Below are positions 43,971 through 52,958 of a stretch of 64,000 nt of DNA, piece after piece; position 1 is the first letter of the stretch, and each line of letters begins with the position of its first letter. The translations under genes and the position numbers were made by a program. The DNA comes from Ulvibacterium marinum. GTDB lineage: Bacteria; Bacteroidota; Bacteroidia; Flavobacteriales; Flavobacteriaceae. The stretch spans positions 1 to 64,000 of the forward strand of contig NZ_RBCJ01000005.1 of the NCBI RefSeq assembly GCF_003626755.1. Reading direction: 5' to 3'. Below the pieces are notes generated by a model. The model ran no database searches, was not told the DNA's origin, and saw only the letters and a list, made by a program, of their open reading frames with translations.

Positions 43971-45356
43971 TTATTCAGCTGAGAAAAAGATGTTATCGAT
44001 AGATACGTTGGATATGGTACCATCTGAGACAAAGAATAACTGGCCAATGGCATTTCTTGCACCAAGACCCGTAAAACTGGAGAGCGGGATTTGGAATTCT
44101 ACCCATTCGTTAGGGACTAGATCGCCGCCCTCAATTCTAAACGTACCGGAAGTCAAATCAGGATTTCCTACGGAGTTGACCAATTGTATATTAATGAAGT
44201 CTCCGGGATCAATGGATTCTTCCACTCTGATCGAAATGCGCAAGTCTGTCATTTCAGTGATGTCTATTGGAGCTACATTTTGAAAGAAATTTATGGAGAC
44301 AAAGTCAAGTTCGGTATATCTAATGATTTGCCCTCCGCTTTCTTCCACTAGGCCTCCTTTTGTATTTTGACCTAGAAAAAATCCATTGTAGTTGTCCACA
44401 GGAATGTCAGCGAACAAATCAGTAAAAATTGAGACGATTTGTGCTGATTCAGAGGATTCTACAAGCAATTTACCCTCTGCGAGCACCCCTGCGATAGAAG
44501 CGGTTATTTCTGTTAAACCTGTGCCTGCAACCGTAACCTCGCCAAGTTCATCTACAAAGGCTACATTAGGATCAGAGCTTTCAAAACTGAAGTAAGAAGG
44601 CGTTACACTGATGGTCTGATCAATTCCCGACCCCAAATTGAATGTTTGTTGCAACTGGCTAATAGTTACGGTTTGTCCTACCGTTGTGGGAAACCGGCTG
44701 TCATTGCCTCCCAAAATAGAAGGTCTGGATTGCGCTACGGTCCCTAAATTTTCGAACCGCAACTCATCGATCCAAAAGGTAAACCCCACACCGTTAGTGC
44801 TTAGTGTCCCGGAGGAGAATCTAAACATGCCTCGTTCTTGAACTAATTTTGAGGGATCCGGAATGGGAATTATAACTTTTTTCCAATCCGTGGATAAACG
44901 AATGTTTTGGAGACCTACCGCAAATTTATCCTCTTCAAAGTCGGACCCAAAACCTACTTCGTCAATGGTAGCCGTAGTGGAACCTTTAATGTAGAATGTT
45001 AAGGCATCAAAACCTGTTAAGTCCCTACCGGCCCCTCGATCGAGGAAAATGCCCCCAATAAAGCTCCCATTAGGGTCATCTGGTGCAGGTACATCAATTC
45101 GGATAGAGGACGAACCTTCAAAAGCGATATCATCATCCGTACCAAAGCCTTCGGTATTCGCCCCGATAGCGGGATCAAAAGACACGAAAAACTCATCGGT
45201 AAGACTTACCGGAGTATCCGTAAATATATCTGCATTAGCCGAAAACGTAGCAAATTTCACCTCATCCGAAAAATCTCTTTCACAAGATGAAAAGGCAACA
45301 AAGCCCAAACCCAGAAGAAGTATAAAACGTAAATTGGTATATGTATAAATTTTCAT
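43971..45356 (-). CDS. surface glycan-binding lipoprotein with Big_2-like domain
   Basis: 461 aa. The lipobox VAFSSC is followed by ERDFSDE, an acidic surface export signal. The N-terminal domain (about 40-215) is a beta-sandwich (FEGSSSIRIDVPAPDDPNGS, FTFWIDELRFENLG), a Big_2-like bacterial Ig domain lies at about 255-310 (FESSDPNVAFVDELGEVTVA), and a second sandwich with VSIDNIFFSAE ends the protein. Both sandwiches look like CBM-type glycan-binding domains. It stands in the place of a SusE/F-like protein although no SusC or SusD is present. 12 bp after the TIM-barrel/porin gene stop. Confidence 0.75.
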   Translation of the reverse strand: MKIYTYTNLRFILLLGLGFVAFSSCERDFSDEVKFATFSANADIFTDTPVSLTDEFFVSFDPAIGANTEGFGTDDDIAFEGSSSIRIDVPAPDDPNGSFIGGIFLDRGAGRDLTGFDALTFYIKGSTTATIDEVGFGSDFEEDKFAVGLQNIRLSTDWKKVIIPIPDPSKLVQERGMFRFSSGTLSTNGVGFTFWIDELRFENLGTVAQSRPSILGGNDSRFPTTVGQTVTISQLQQTFNLGSGIDQTISVTPSYFSFESSDPNVAFVDELGEVTVAGTGLTEITASIAGVLAEGKLLVESSESAQIVSIFTDLFADIPVDNYNGFFLGQNTKGGLVEESGGQIIRYTELDFVSINFFQNVAPIDITEMTDLRISIRVEESIDPGDFINIQLVNSVGNPDLTSGTFRIEGGDLVPNEWVEFQIPLSSFTGLGARNAIGQLFFVSDGTISNVSIDNIFFSAE

Positions 45357-45368
45357 TTTTCAATCTTT

Positions 45369-48300
45369 TTATTTCCCGATATTGATATGTATATATGTCA
45401 TAATTTCCCATTCATTACCATTGTCAAAACCAACCGGACTTAAAATGGGCTCAGGAGGAAATGTATCAGTTAATACGGCGGTCGGTGCATAACGAGGGGA
45501 GAATTCATTTAATGATCGCCATATACCCCGTATACCTATTTGGGTACTGGGTAAAATAAACCAATCAGGTTTGCCTAAGGTGGTAGAGATATCCAACATC
45601 AACTGTACCGGGTATGTCAAGTTAAAATCCCTATGGTAGTCATAAGGCCCCCAATCGTTAATCTTTTGAGAGTACTGTAGTTTGTATTTTTTATAAAGTA
45701 TGCGGACATCCCCGCCAAAACGCTTTATCAATCGATCACTATCGCCATTACCCTGTCCATTACCATAGTAGAAATTTCCAATGATTCCTAGATCCGCGCC
45801 TAGTTTGGAAACCATCCTGGAATGGACTTCCCATAAGTCCTCGGCAGGTGCCGAATTGGGAAAAGAAAAAATGGTCCGATCTGCCAAAAATCCAATATGG
45901 GCGTCCATAGTCGTGGGAAGGTGTCGATATACAAAGCCCAGGTTCATGGCAAACTTGGCATCTTCCGACCGGTCATTGTCCCACTCGTACATCCATGTAC
46001 CCGGCGTGGGGTCATAGGTAAAAAGTATCTCCCCGGCAGTGGTCTCACGATTCCAACGTACGGCAAAAGGATCATCAATAATATTCCTTAATCGACCAGG
46101 AGCTTGTACATCTTGAGGTATAGCGTCCACCAATGGTTTTTGCCATAAGAAATTGGGTGCAATTTGAAAATTTCCAGTGGCCAAAGTAAATCCGGACAAT
46201 ACATTTACCTGATTACCGCTTCCGGTATCTTTTAGCTTCCATCCGGTAAAAGTCAATGTTTGATCAGCACCACCATTGGCAATCAAGCCCATAGCCGCAG
46301 CTTGGCCGTACCAATTGAATTTTCCGCCTTCATAGGTAAGTTTCACTTTACCACCCCAGTTATCACTTGCTTGAATCCTATCCTCAAAAACGGTATAGTT
46401 TCCGGGCGTGCCCCTCACATCTTGAAAAGCATTACCGTTCAATGGGCTTCCGGCCCAAATTCCGCCTAACATAACACCAAACTTGCCAAATTCTCTTTCT
46501 ACGGCCAGTGTTGCCCTTTCCGTTGGCCATGGTGGAACCACACCACTTCGCAATTGATTTATATCCAGAACCCGTCGTCCATTTTCATCGAAAACTATGT
46601 TGGTTTCAAAATCCCTATGATAAATACCGGTAACGTCGAATTTTCCAATATGCCTTTTGTACTTAAAAAGCATTGTTGGGTTGGCGCCCCACCATAATTG
46701 AGGACCTATGGCCGCTTTTAAACCTTTTAGCACTCCTTTACCATCAACTTCGGCTCCTAATATTTCACCGTTATAGATATCCAGATTAGGACCGTAATTG
46801 GCTTCTGGATAGAGCCCAAAAAAATCACCCTCGTACCCCCAGTGATAATGGCCCGTCCGGTAGAACCCCCTTAAATCGAACTCTTTTGCGTTCCATTCAA
46901 ATTCAGCTTGGTATACGCGTACCCTATTTACGTCCTGGACCACTACATTTCCTTGATCGGTATTCACCTCTATTGGACGGGAATTGTTCTCATAAAAAAT
47001 TTCATTGATCGGATTCTGGGCTACATTTCCGACTATATTGAAATTTACCTCTGCCCGCATGTTGGAAGCGGGATTACCCTCTACCCCAAAAAAATAGGAT
47101 TGCATATGATCAAACCCCAATTGATTTGGAAATGTATTGGGATCGTCCGGGTCGGCATTATCCGGCGTCGTTATTAGACTACCGCCGGTGCTGAACGTTG
47201 CAAGCCTTGCCGTAAGATTGCTTATACGAAGTAGTTTGCTTTGCTCTCCGCTTAACGCGGCCTTGTCGCCACGAGCCTTGAGCACGGCATCCATTAGTTG
47301 AATATTGTTAAAATAATTGTCTACAAAGTTTAGGTCCACACCTTCCCCATAAGGGTTCAATTGATGTGCTTCCTTCAATGCATAGTAGGCCGCCCGTGGA
47401 TAGAGCTCGTAGAGGCCCCTGGGATCGGTAGCGCCTTTGGCACAAATTCCAAACCATTCCTCGTTCATGTTATTGGCTCCGGGAGCTGCCAAATCCCTGG
47501 CATATCCTCCATTGGACCATGAGGCATTGTTGTCATGGACATCTGCATTTTTTCGATCATCAAAACCGAACTTCCACCAGCCATCACTAAATTGAAATGT
47601 AAAACCTCCTACAGAATTATCGGCCTTGCCCAAACCAGCTGCATTCTCATAGATTTCCTTCCAATTGCCCACCATATAGTAGGCCTGTGAAAATTGGTCT
47701 TCCTTGTTTTCAACAGCATTGTAAGCATCTGCCCCAAATTCCGTAAACATGACCGGTTTATTAAGTTTTTCCTTTACCACTTGGAACATATCCCCAAAGG
47801 AAAGACCGCGATAGGTGTTTGTTCCGTATATATCAACATCTTTACATTCTTCGGCAACGATGTCGATAAACAAAACATCCCCATTGCATATGGCCACGGG
47901 ATGTGATGGATCCATGGCCTTCATTTTTTTTGCCGCATCATTCATCAAACGATACATGGGCCTTCCCCTGCTTTCGCCTATGAATTGTATTCTTTCTTCA
48001 TCATCCGGAAAATCTTCCGTCTCCGCTCCTGCCCAGAACAATCCATAGTTATTCTCATTCCCCAATAGGTAAAGTAGCAGGCCAGGGGTATCTTTATAAC
48101 CTTTGACCAATTCCTCCATTTCGGACATCAAGAACTCCTGAGTCTTGGCATCGTCGTAAATGGTCACCGGAGTCCAGACACCGTCCAGCGTTAACCCATA
48201 GCGACCAAAGGAATGATTGAGCATGGTGTAGATACCATAGTTTTCGTAGATATATTTTATCCACCTTGCCGGAACTCCGGTGTACTGACGTATTACATTT

Positions 48301-48569
48301 ACGCCCATGTTCTTTAATAGGGACATTTCCGTGTCCAATCCGGCTTTGATAATATCATCGGACTTTTTCCAGAATTCTGCGTTCACCGTATTGGTGCCGA
48401 TAGGGATATAATCCCAGTTCATACCATTGATCATGAAGCTTTCGCCATCAACGACCAGTTTTGTTCCCTTTTCATCGCTTACTACAGCCACGTTGCTGGA
48501 TTGCGCAAAAACCATCGCGGTAAAGAAGAAAAAGGTTAGTTTGAGTAATTTTTTATGAAGTGTATCCAT
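45369..48569 (-). CDS. glycosidase TIM barrel fused to an outer-membrane beta-barrel
   Basis: 1066 aa. Signal peptide (TFFFFTAMVFAQSSN) and residues about 25-430 form a clan A glycosidase barrel of the GH2/GH72-like kind: FMINGMNWDYIPIGTNTVNA, acid/base in LLYLLGNENNYG near 170 and nucleophile in PVMFTEFGADAYN near 273. From about 480 to the end the sequence alternates polar and hydrophobic residues in strands with aromatic girdles (FDLRGFYRTGHYHWGYEGDF, KLQYSQKINDWGPYDYHRDF) and ends EIMTYIHINIGK, as an outer-membrane barrel would. The locus lacks SusC/SusD, so this may be both enzyme and pore; that is inference. First gene of the operon, behind the regulator. Confidence 0.75.
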   Translation of the reverse strand: MDTLHKKLLKLTFFFFTAMVFAQSSNVAVVSDEKGTKLVVDGESFMINGMNWDYIPIGTNTVNAEFWKKSDDIIKAGLDTEMSLLKNMGVNVIRQYTGVPARWIKYIYENYGIYTMLNHSFGRYGLTLDGVWTPVTIYDDAKTQEFLMSEMEELVKGYKDTPGLLLYLLGNENNYGLFWAGAETEDFPDDEERIQFIGESRGRPMYRLMNDAAKKMKAMDPSHPVAICNGDVLFIDIVAEECKDVDIYGTNTYRGLSFGDMFQVVKEKLNKPVMFTEFGADAYNAVENKEDQFSQAYYMVGNWKEIYENAAGLGKADNSVGGFTFQFSDGWWKFGFDDRKNADVHDNNASWSNGGYARDLAAPGANNMNEEWFGICAKGATDPRGLYELYPRAAYYALKEAHQLNPYGEGVDLNFVDNYFNNIQLMDAVLKARGDKAALSGEQSKLLRISNLTARLATFSTGGSLITTPDNADPDDPNTFPNQLGFDHMQSYFFGVEGNPASNMRAEVNFNIVGNVAQNPINEIFYENNSRPIEVNTDQGNVVVQDVNRVRVYQAEFEWNAKEFDLRGFYRTGHYHWGYEGDFFGLYPEANYGPNLDIYNGEILGAEVDGKGVLKGLKAAIGPQLWWGANPTMLFKYKRHIGKFDVTGIYHRDFETNIVFDENGRRVLDINQLRSGVVPPWPTERATLAVEREFGKFGVMLGGIWAGSPLNGNAFQDVRGTPGNYTVFEDRIQASDNWGGKVKLTYEGGKFNWYGQAAAMGLIANGGADQTLTFTGWKLKDTGSGNQVNVLSGFTLATGNFQIAPNFLWQKPLVDAIPQDVQAPGRLRNIIDDPFAVRWNRETTAGEILFTYDPTPGTWMYEWDNDRSEDAKFAMNLGFVYRHLPTTMDAHIGFLADRTIFSFPNSAPAEDLWEVHSRMVSKLGADLGIIGNFYYGNGQGNGDSDRLIKRFGGDVRILYKKYKLQYSQKINDWGPYDYHRDFNLTYPVQLMLDISTTLGKPDWFILPSTQIGIRGIWRSLNEFSPRYAPTAVLTDTFPPEPILSPVGFDNGNEWEIMTYIHINIGK

Positions 48570-48785
48570 AGAGCAATTTTTGATTCTCTAAACTTATTAT
48601 CAAAAATTATGGATGCCATAATATTTACCCCTACAAAAAATATACATGGTAAAAAATGGAGCGAATTTCTATCAATATGACAGAAGGATGTGCTTTAATC
48701 GACCATTATTGCTGATATTTTGGCCAATTGTTAAAAAACTAGTTTTCATAGGATTACAAAAGGGAAAAAACGCTTTTGTATAGGT

Positions 48786-48818
48786 CATGTTGAGGCATAA
48801 ACCAACCATGTTGAGGCA
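48786..48818 (-). promoter_or_regulatory. 12-bp direct repeat, likely operator of the laminarin operon
   Basis: CATGTTGAGGCA occurs exactly twice, at 48786-48797 and 48807-48818 on the plus strand, 21 bp apart from start to start (two helical turns, same face). It sits right after the regulator stop codon and about 220 bp before the first operon gene. The gap 48570-48840 has no gene. A dimeric LuxR-type site would look like this. An AT-rich TAnnnTTTG-like box is near 48640, not a perfect match. Confidence 0.6.
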
Positions 48819-48840
48819 AAAACCCGAATTTTTGACCGGG

Positions 48841-51639
48841 TTAGAGCTCCAAGATATAGTTCACTAGATTGTCCTCATGCTGCAATCCTAGTTTTTTGCG
48901 AAGTCGGTAACGTTTAATTTCAACACTTCTAGGAGAAATATGTAGAAGCTGGGCTATCTCCTTGGAAGATAAATTTAAGCGTAGATACGCACACAATTTA
49001 AGATCGTTGGGTGTAAGGGACGGGTGTGCCGCTTTTACCTTCTTTAGGAATTCACTATCAGCATTATTAAATGCTTCTTGAAAAAGTTCCCAGTCATCAT
49101 TTCCCCTCACACTTTTATCTATGATTTTTATAACGGGTTTCACAACCTCCTTATTCCCCATCGCATTCAATTCACTTTTTATGGTCGCAAGTAATTCATT
49201 TTTTTTGATGATGCTCATAGTGGAGACAGCCAATTCTTTACCCTTACTTTTATTTTCCAACTCCAACTGCTCATTTTTAATCTTAATAATTTCCTTTTCA
49301 TTCCGAACCTGGGCCAACTCTAATTCCTTTTTATTTTTCTCGATAAGCTTTAGACGCTGTTTTTTGTAATACTGTTTGTACATATTGTGCATAAAGAACG
49401 AGAAAAGTAGTATTCCCAATATATAAATAGCAACCATTACATTGGATATGTACCAAGGTTTTGCAATCTGGAACGTATACGAGGCCATGTTGCTCGAAAC
49501 TGAATTTCCTATCTTTCCCCGTACCTCAAATACATAATCCCCAAAAGGCAAGTTTTCATAAAACACCCCAGTGTTCGAAGACCAATCACTCCATTCATCA
49601 TAAATTCCTTGTAAGCGATATTGGTACTGTGTCTTTACATATTTGTTGTATTCCGGGGCATAAAATAAAAACTCAAAGTTGTTCCTAGTACTACTAAAAC
49701 TGCCTTTTAACCGGTGATCCGACAAATTTTGATCTATCCTATTTACCCCATTGGAAACGTTGGCCATATGTACTTGAAAATCTTTAACTTCTACTTCGTT
49801 GATATTCAATGTAATATAACCTGACGTTTTCCCTAGCAAATAGTTTCCGTTGTCATCGAGTTTTATAATGTTTTCGTATCCTAGGATGCCCTCCCTCATT
49901 TCCTTGGTGAGCGGTATATTTCTAATTTTCGGGGTATTTGTTAATCCTGTTGGGGTCACAAAACTTACATTGGATTTTGTGAAGACCCATAATCTATTAT
50001 CCGCTTCATCTACAATTAGTTTTCCCGATTCATAGTCCCCCTCATCGTACAGGCCGCTTAGAAGGCTATCCTTGGTGAATTCCCCAGAGTGGGTATCGAA
50101 TTTGAAAATCCCGTTTTTATAAGCATACAATACATCCCCATTGTACTTTACAAGACCCGAATTGGAACCTTTGATTGCCGTATCCTTTACCACGTTTTTT
50201 ATTTCAAAGAAGGAATCATCCGCCTTTAATTTGAAAACTCCATTATACTCGTGATTTACGAAGATTTCATTCCCTAATGTCTCAAAATATCTGGACGAAT
50301 TGTCAAACCCTCCTATTTTGTTTTTAAGTTGCCATGAGGTTCCCGATTTTTTTAATACATATAGACCATCATAGTTGCCTTGAAGCAATACATTTGGGTT
50401 GTCATTTAATGCAGCGATGTCCCATGTACCCTGAACATCGAATATTTTTTGAATTTGATCATCCTCAATGAGAAAAGTACCGGAGTTATGCCCACATAAC
50501 AGTTTGGTATCAATTTTACGCAAACTCCACACTTGGCCTTGCGTACCCTCAATAAAGTTAAACCCATTACTACTATTTAATCGCTTGTAGAACAATCCTT
50601 GATTTGTGCCCAAATACAAGTTTTGGCCGTATACAGCAGCAGCGTAAACACTGCCTAAAATACCTTTGTAATCATTAAAGACTTTATAGGGCGACTTTCT
50701 ATTTACATAGCTAATACCATGATCCAAACCTAGCCATAAGTTATGGTCCACATCCTCAAACAATGATAATACCGTGTTGTTGGATAGGCCATTGTCCTGG
50801 TCTATTTGAAAAACCAATTCTCCGGTTGCACTCAAATAAATAACGCCATTGGATATCGTACCCAATAGAAAACTATTATCCTTTAACCGAATACCGTCAT
50901 ACAAACTAAAGTTTGATAGAACTTCATTGGGATGCCTGTCAGATTGTACCAATACATCATCTTTCACAGTGTAGAAACCATTGTCCCTGGTAAGAATTAA
51001 CAAATCCTTTTCACTTCCAAAAACATGAATTACCTCGTAATTTCTAAGTACTTCATCATCCAAAATCAAAAAGTCCTTCCCTAATCTAATTCTAAAGAGC
51101 CCCTCGCCCAGCCTTTGAAAATATACACTTTGTCCAACCTTGAACATTTTGGTAATCGTGCTAGTTGAATCGATAGTATTCACGGTCCCTTTACTAATAT
51201 CATAGATGTAAATCCGTTTTAAGGATTGAAAAACCATATAGTCATCTACATGTAGAATATTCCAAAACTCTTCATCCTCGATAAGGTCCGTGTTAATTTT
51301 TTGAGATAGCGATGTATAATTTAGCGTACCCAGGTCGTTCTTTTTCCAGTACCCAAATTCCATAAAACAGCCTGTGTAAATTCGATCTCCCACTACCTTA
51401 ACCGACCTCATGATCGTCTCGTTTGGTGAAGGGTAAAGCGTCCAGAGGGCCCCGTTGAATTCCAACAGACCTTTGCTGTTGGCAACGTAAATCAATTTAT
51501 CCGAAGCCTGGGAAATGTCCCAATTTTGATTTTCACCATTATAATCCTTGGGATAAAAATTCTGAATTGGGGGAAGCTCTTGGGCAACTAATCCAAATAG
51601 GGCCAAGAAAAAAAGTAAGAAAGTATTCCTGAAACTCAA
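48841..51639 (-). CDS. membrane-spanning Reg_prop/Y_Y_Y/LuxR regulator of the laminarin locus
   Basis: 932 aa. Signal peptide (TFLLFFLALFGLVAQ), then about 700 residues of periplasmic beta-propeller (GLSNNTVLSLFEDVDHNLWL is a Reg_prop phrase), a Y_Y_Y domain (FYAPEYNKYVKTQYQYRLQG, LPFGDYVFEVRGKIG), a helix at about 731-751 and a coiled coil. The last 57 residues (from 876) are a LuxR-type HTH: LNLSSKEIAQLLHISPRSVE then KRYRLRKKLG. No kinase or receiver domain, so it is a one-component sensor that would link periplasmic oligosaccharides directly to DNA. It precedes the operon with the 12-bp repeats in between. Confidence 0.85.
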   Translation of the reverse strand: MSFRNTFLLFFLALFGLVAQELPPIQNFYPKDYNGENQNWDISQASDKLIYVANSKGLLEFNGALWTLYPSPNETIMRSVKVVGDRIYTGCFMEFGYWKKNDLGTLNYTSLSQKINTDLIEDEEFWNILHVDDYMVFQSLKRIYIYDISKGTVNTIDSTSTITKMFKVGQSVYFQRLGEGLFRIRLGKDFLILDDEVLRNYEVIHVFGSEKDLLILTRDNGFYTVKDDVLVQSDRHPNEVLSNFSLYDGIRLKDNSFLLGTISNGVIYLSATGELVFQIDQDNGLSNNTVLSLFEDVDHNLWLGLDHGISYVNRKSPYKVFNDYKGILGSVYAAAVYGQNLYLGTNQGLFYKRLNSSNGFNFIEGTQGQVWSLRKIDTKLLCGHNSGTFLIEDDQIQKIFDVQGTWDIAALNDNPNVLLQGNYDGLYVLKKSGTSWQLKNKIGGFDNSSRYFETLGNEIFVNHEYNGVFKLKADDSFFEIKNVVKDTAIKGSNSGLVKYNGDVLYAYKNGIFKFDTHSGEFTKDSLLSGLYDEGDYESGKLIVDEADNRLWVFTKSNVSFVTPTGLTNTPKIRNIPLTKEMREGILGYENIIKLDDNGNYLLGKTSGYITLNINEVEVKDFQVHMANVSNGVNRIDQNLSDHRLKGSFSSTRNNFEFLFYAPEYNKYVKTQYQYRLQGIYDEWSDWSSNTGVFYENLPFGDYVFEVRGKIGNSVSSNMASYTFQIAKPWYISNVMVAIYILGILLFSFFMHNMYKQYYKKQRLKLIEKNKKELELAQVRNEKEIIKIKNEQLELENKSKGKELAVSTMSIIKKNELLATIKSELNAMGNKEVVKPVIKIIDKSVRGNDDWELFQEAFNNADSEFLKKVKAAHPSLTPNDLKLCAYLRLNLSSKEIAQLLHISPRSVEIKRYRLRKKLGLQHEDNLVNYILEL

Positions 51640-51704
51640 ATCGTCAAAAATTTAAAATATAATATACCTCCTTTTTTTATAGAATGCTAAAATATAAGTT
51701 ACAC

Positions 51705-51932
51705 AATGACTATTGAAACATTCAAGGGGTGTTCGAAAGTAGGGCATACACTAACTATTTATGATAGTTATGGTAAACTACTGAAGAACATTAATAATGA
51801 CTCAATTGGTTGGGATGAAATATAAAAATGTAAATATGCCATCGTCAGTCTATTGGTTCAATTTACAAATACAGAAGGTATTTCTAAAACTGGTTATTTA
51901 GACATAAAAAAACGATTCTTAGTTCATTGAAT
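51705..51932 (+). pseudogene. decayed T9SS type B sorting domain (CHU_C-like)
   Basis: In three frame pieces the plus strand encodes TLTIYDSYGKLLKNINNDSI-GWDE, then MPSSVYWF, then NTEGISKTGYLDIKKRFLVH-stop. This is the order of a CHU_C sorting domain (IYDRYGKLLK..., GWDG, MPSSDYWF, ...K-HFSLKR). At least two frameshifts break it and there is no upstream gene. It is the 3' remnant of a large secreted T9SS protein. Most of 51640-51994 is this remnant. Confidence 0.65.
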
Positions 51933-51994
51933 AAGTATCCATGGGTTTTAACTTAAACCGGATTGGACCAAATCAGTACAAAACAAGTTCTTAA

Positions 51995-52453
51995 TTAATT
52001 TGTTCGGACGAAAGTAAAGCGCTGATTGATGATTTCCTTATTTCGTATATATACCTTGACCGTCGAACCATGTAGCCCAATCGGTGGATCCCAGGTATGC
52101 GAAAATTTTTGATCTATATAAGCAAATTCCTTGGGCCCGCCTTGTTTGACAAAATTTCTTGGCTGAACCCATCCATTGTTTACAGCCGCACTATCCGGTT
52201 CAACAACAATTCTCCACGACATAATTCGTCTGGGTCCAAACCAATTGCCCCAAAACCAACTTTCATCCTTTAATTCCATTTTTACTCGTATATCCCATGA
52301 TTGCATATTACCCGCCAGGGTGCTGGGATTCGTTGTAATCTCAACGTTTCTAACCTCGATCCAATCCACCACCAGATCATGGATTATGGCAATGATTGTT
52401 GCTACAACTACGGTAATACCGAGTTTTACTAAAAAAGGGACTAGTATAACCAT
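51995..52453 (-). CDS. small membrane-anchored protein of unknown function
   Basis: 152 aa. One N-terminal helix (VPFLVKLGITVVVATIIAII), then about 125 residues of soluble beta-rich sequence (WDIRVKMELKDESWFWGNWF, WRIVVEPDSAAVNNGWVQPR). No recognised family. It stands alone, between the decayed sorting domain and the Fic gene. The coherent hydrophobic pattern makes it a likely real gene. Confidence 0.55.
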   Translation of the reverse strand: MVILVPFLVKLGITVVVATIIAIIHDLVVDWIEVRNVEITTNPSTLAGNMQSWDIRVKMELKDESWFWGNWFGPRRIMSWRIVVEPDSAAVNNGWVQPRNFVKQGGPKEFAYIDQKFSHTWDPPIGLHGSTVKVYIRNKEIINQRFTFVRTN

Positions 52454-52733
52454 TTTTTTATATATGAAAATTGATTGTTAAAGTGCAGGCAAGTATTAAA
52501 TATACAAAAAAACATGGAAGATTTGACCTTCTGCAACGTCTATACGGTTTACATTCAAACAATTAAGGGTAGATCATTGATAGTGGTTTTCCGTTGAAAT
52601 CTGTTCTGGGCCTTTGCTTTGGATAGGCATACAAACCGGAGGTATATTGCAAGTATTGTCCAATACACGGTATGCAACTTTTACTCGGCGTTGAAAAGAG
52701 AGAGAGTAGGTTGCTATTTCCTTTGTGAAAACA

Positions 52734-52765
52734 AAGAAGTGATTTGTTGTTACAAATCACTTCTT
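52734..52765. terminator. perfect 14-bp hairpin
   Basis: AAGAAGTGATTTGT, loop tgtt, ACAAATCACTTCTT. The stem is perfect but AT-rich, with no T-run beyond. It may be a bidirectional terminator or the centre of a small repeat. The gap 52454-52958 holds this hairpin and the small ORF at 52777, and nothing else I recognise. Confidence 0.45.
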
Positions 52766-52776
52766 GTTAAGTCGGG

Positions 52777-52899
52777 ATGACGGAACTCATTCAATTCTGT
52801 CAAGTATTTTATTTTCAGTTAGTTAAACGTTTAAATCCTGAAAGAAATCCCTTTATGGACACCAACTTCGAAGAAGTAACCAAAGAACGTAGATTTTAA
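52777..52899 (+). CDS. 40-aa ORF of unknown status
   Basis: Encodes MTELIQFCQVFYFQLVKRLN, then a polar tail ending TNFEEVTKERRF. Too short for function assignment and no neighbour suggests one. Might be a remnant of a longer gene, as this zone contains other remnants. Confidence 0.2.
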   Translation: MTELIQFCQVFYFQLVKRLNPERNPFMDTNFEEVTKERRF

Positions 52900-52958
52900 G
52901 TATTTTTCTTATACCGAAGAAAGCGAAAAAATCAACCTGATTTTCGTTGACATCACTT

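Noticed and set aside
31882-51639. a SusC/SusD pair in the laminarin locus
   Set aside because: Every frame in this stretch is accounted for; no TonB-dependent receptor plug/barrel or SusD-type lipoprotein is present.
52563-52760. 65-aa minus-strand ORF
   Set aside because: Composition (many Cys, Ser, Pro, no hydrophobic or helical pattern) and the hairpin at its 5' end argue against coding.
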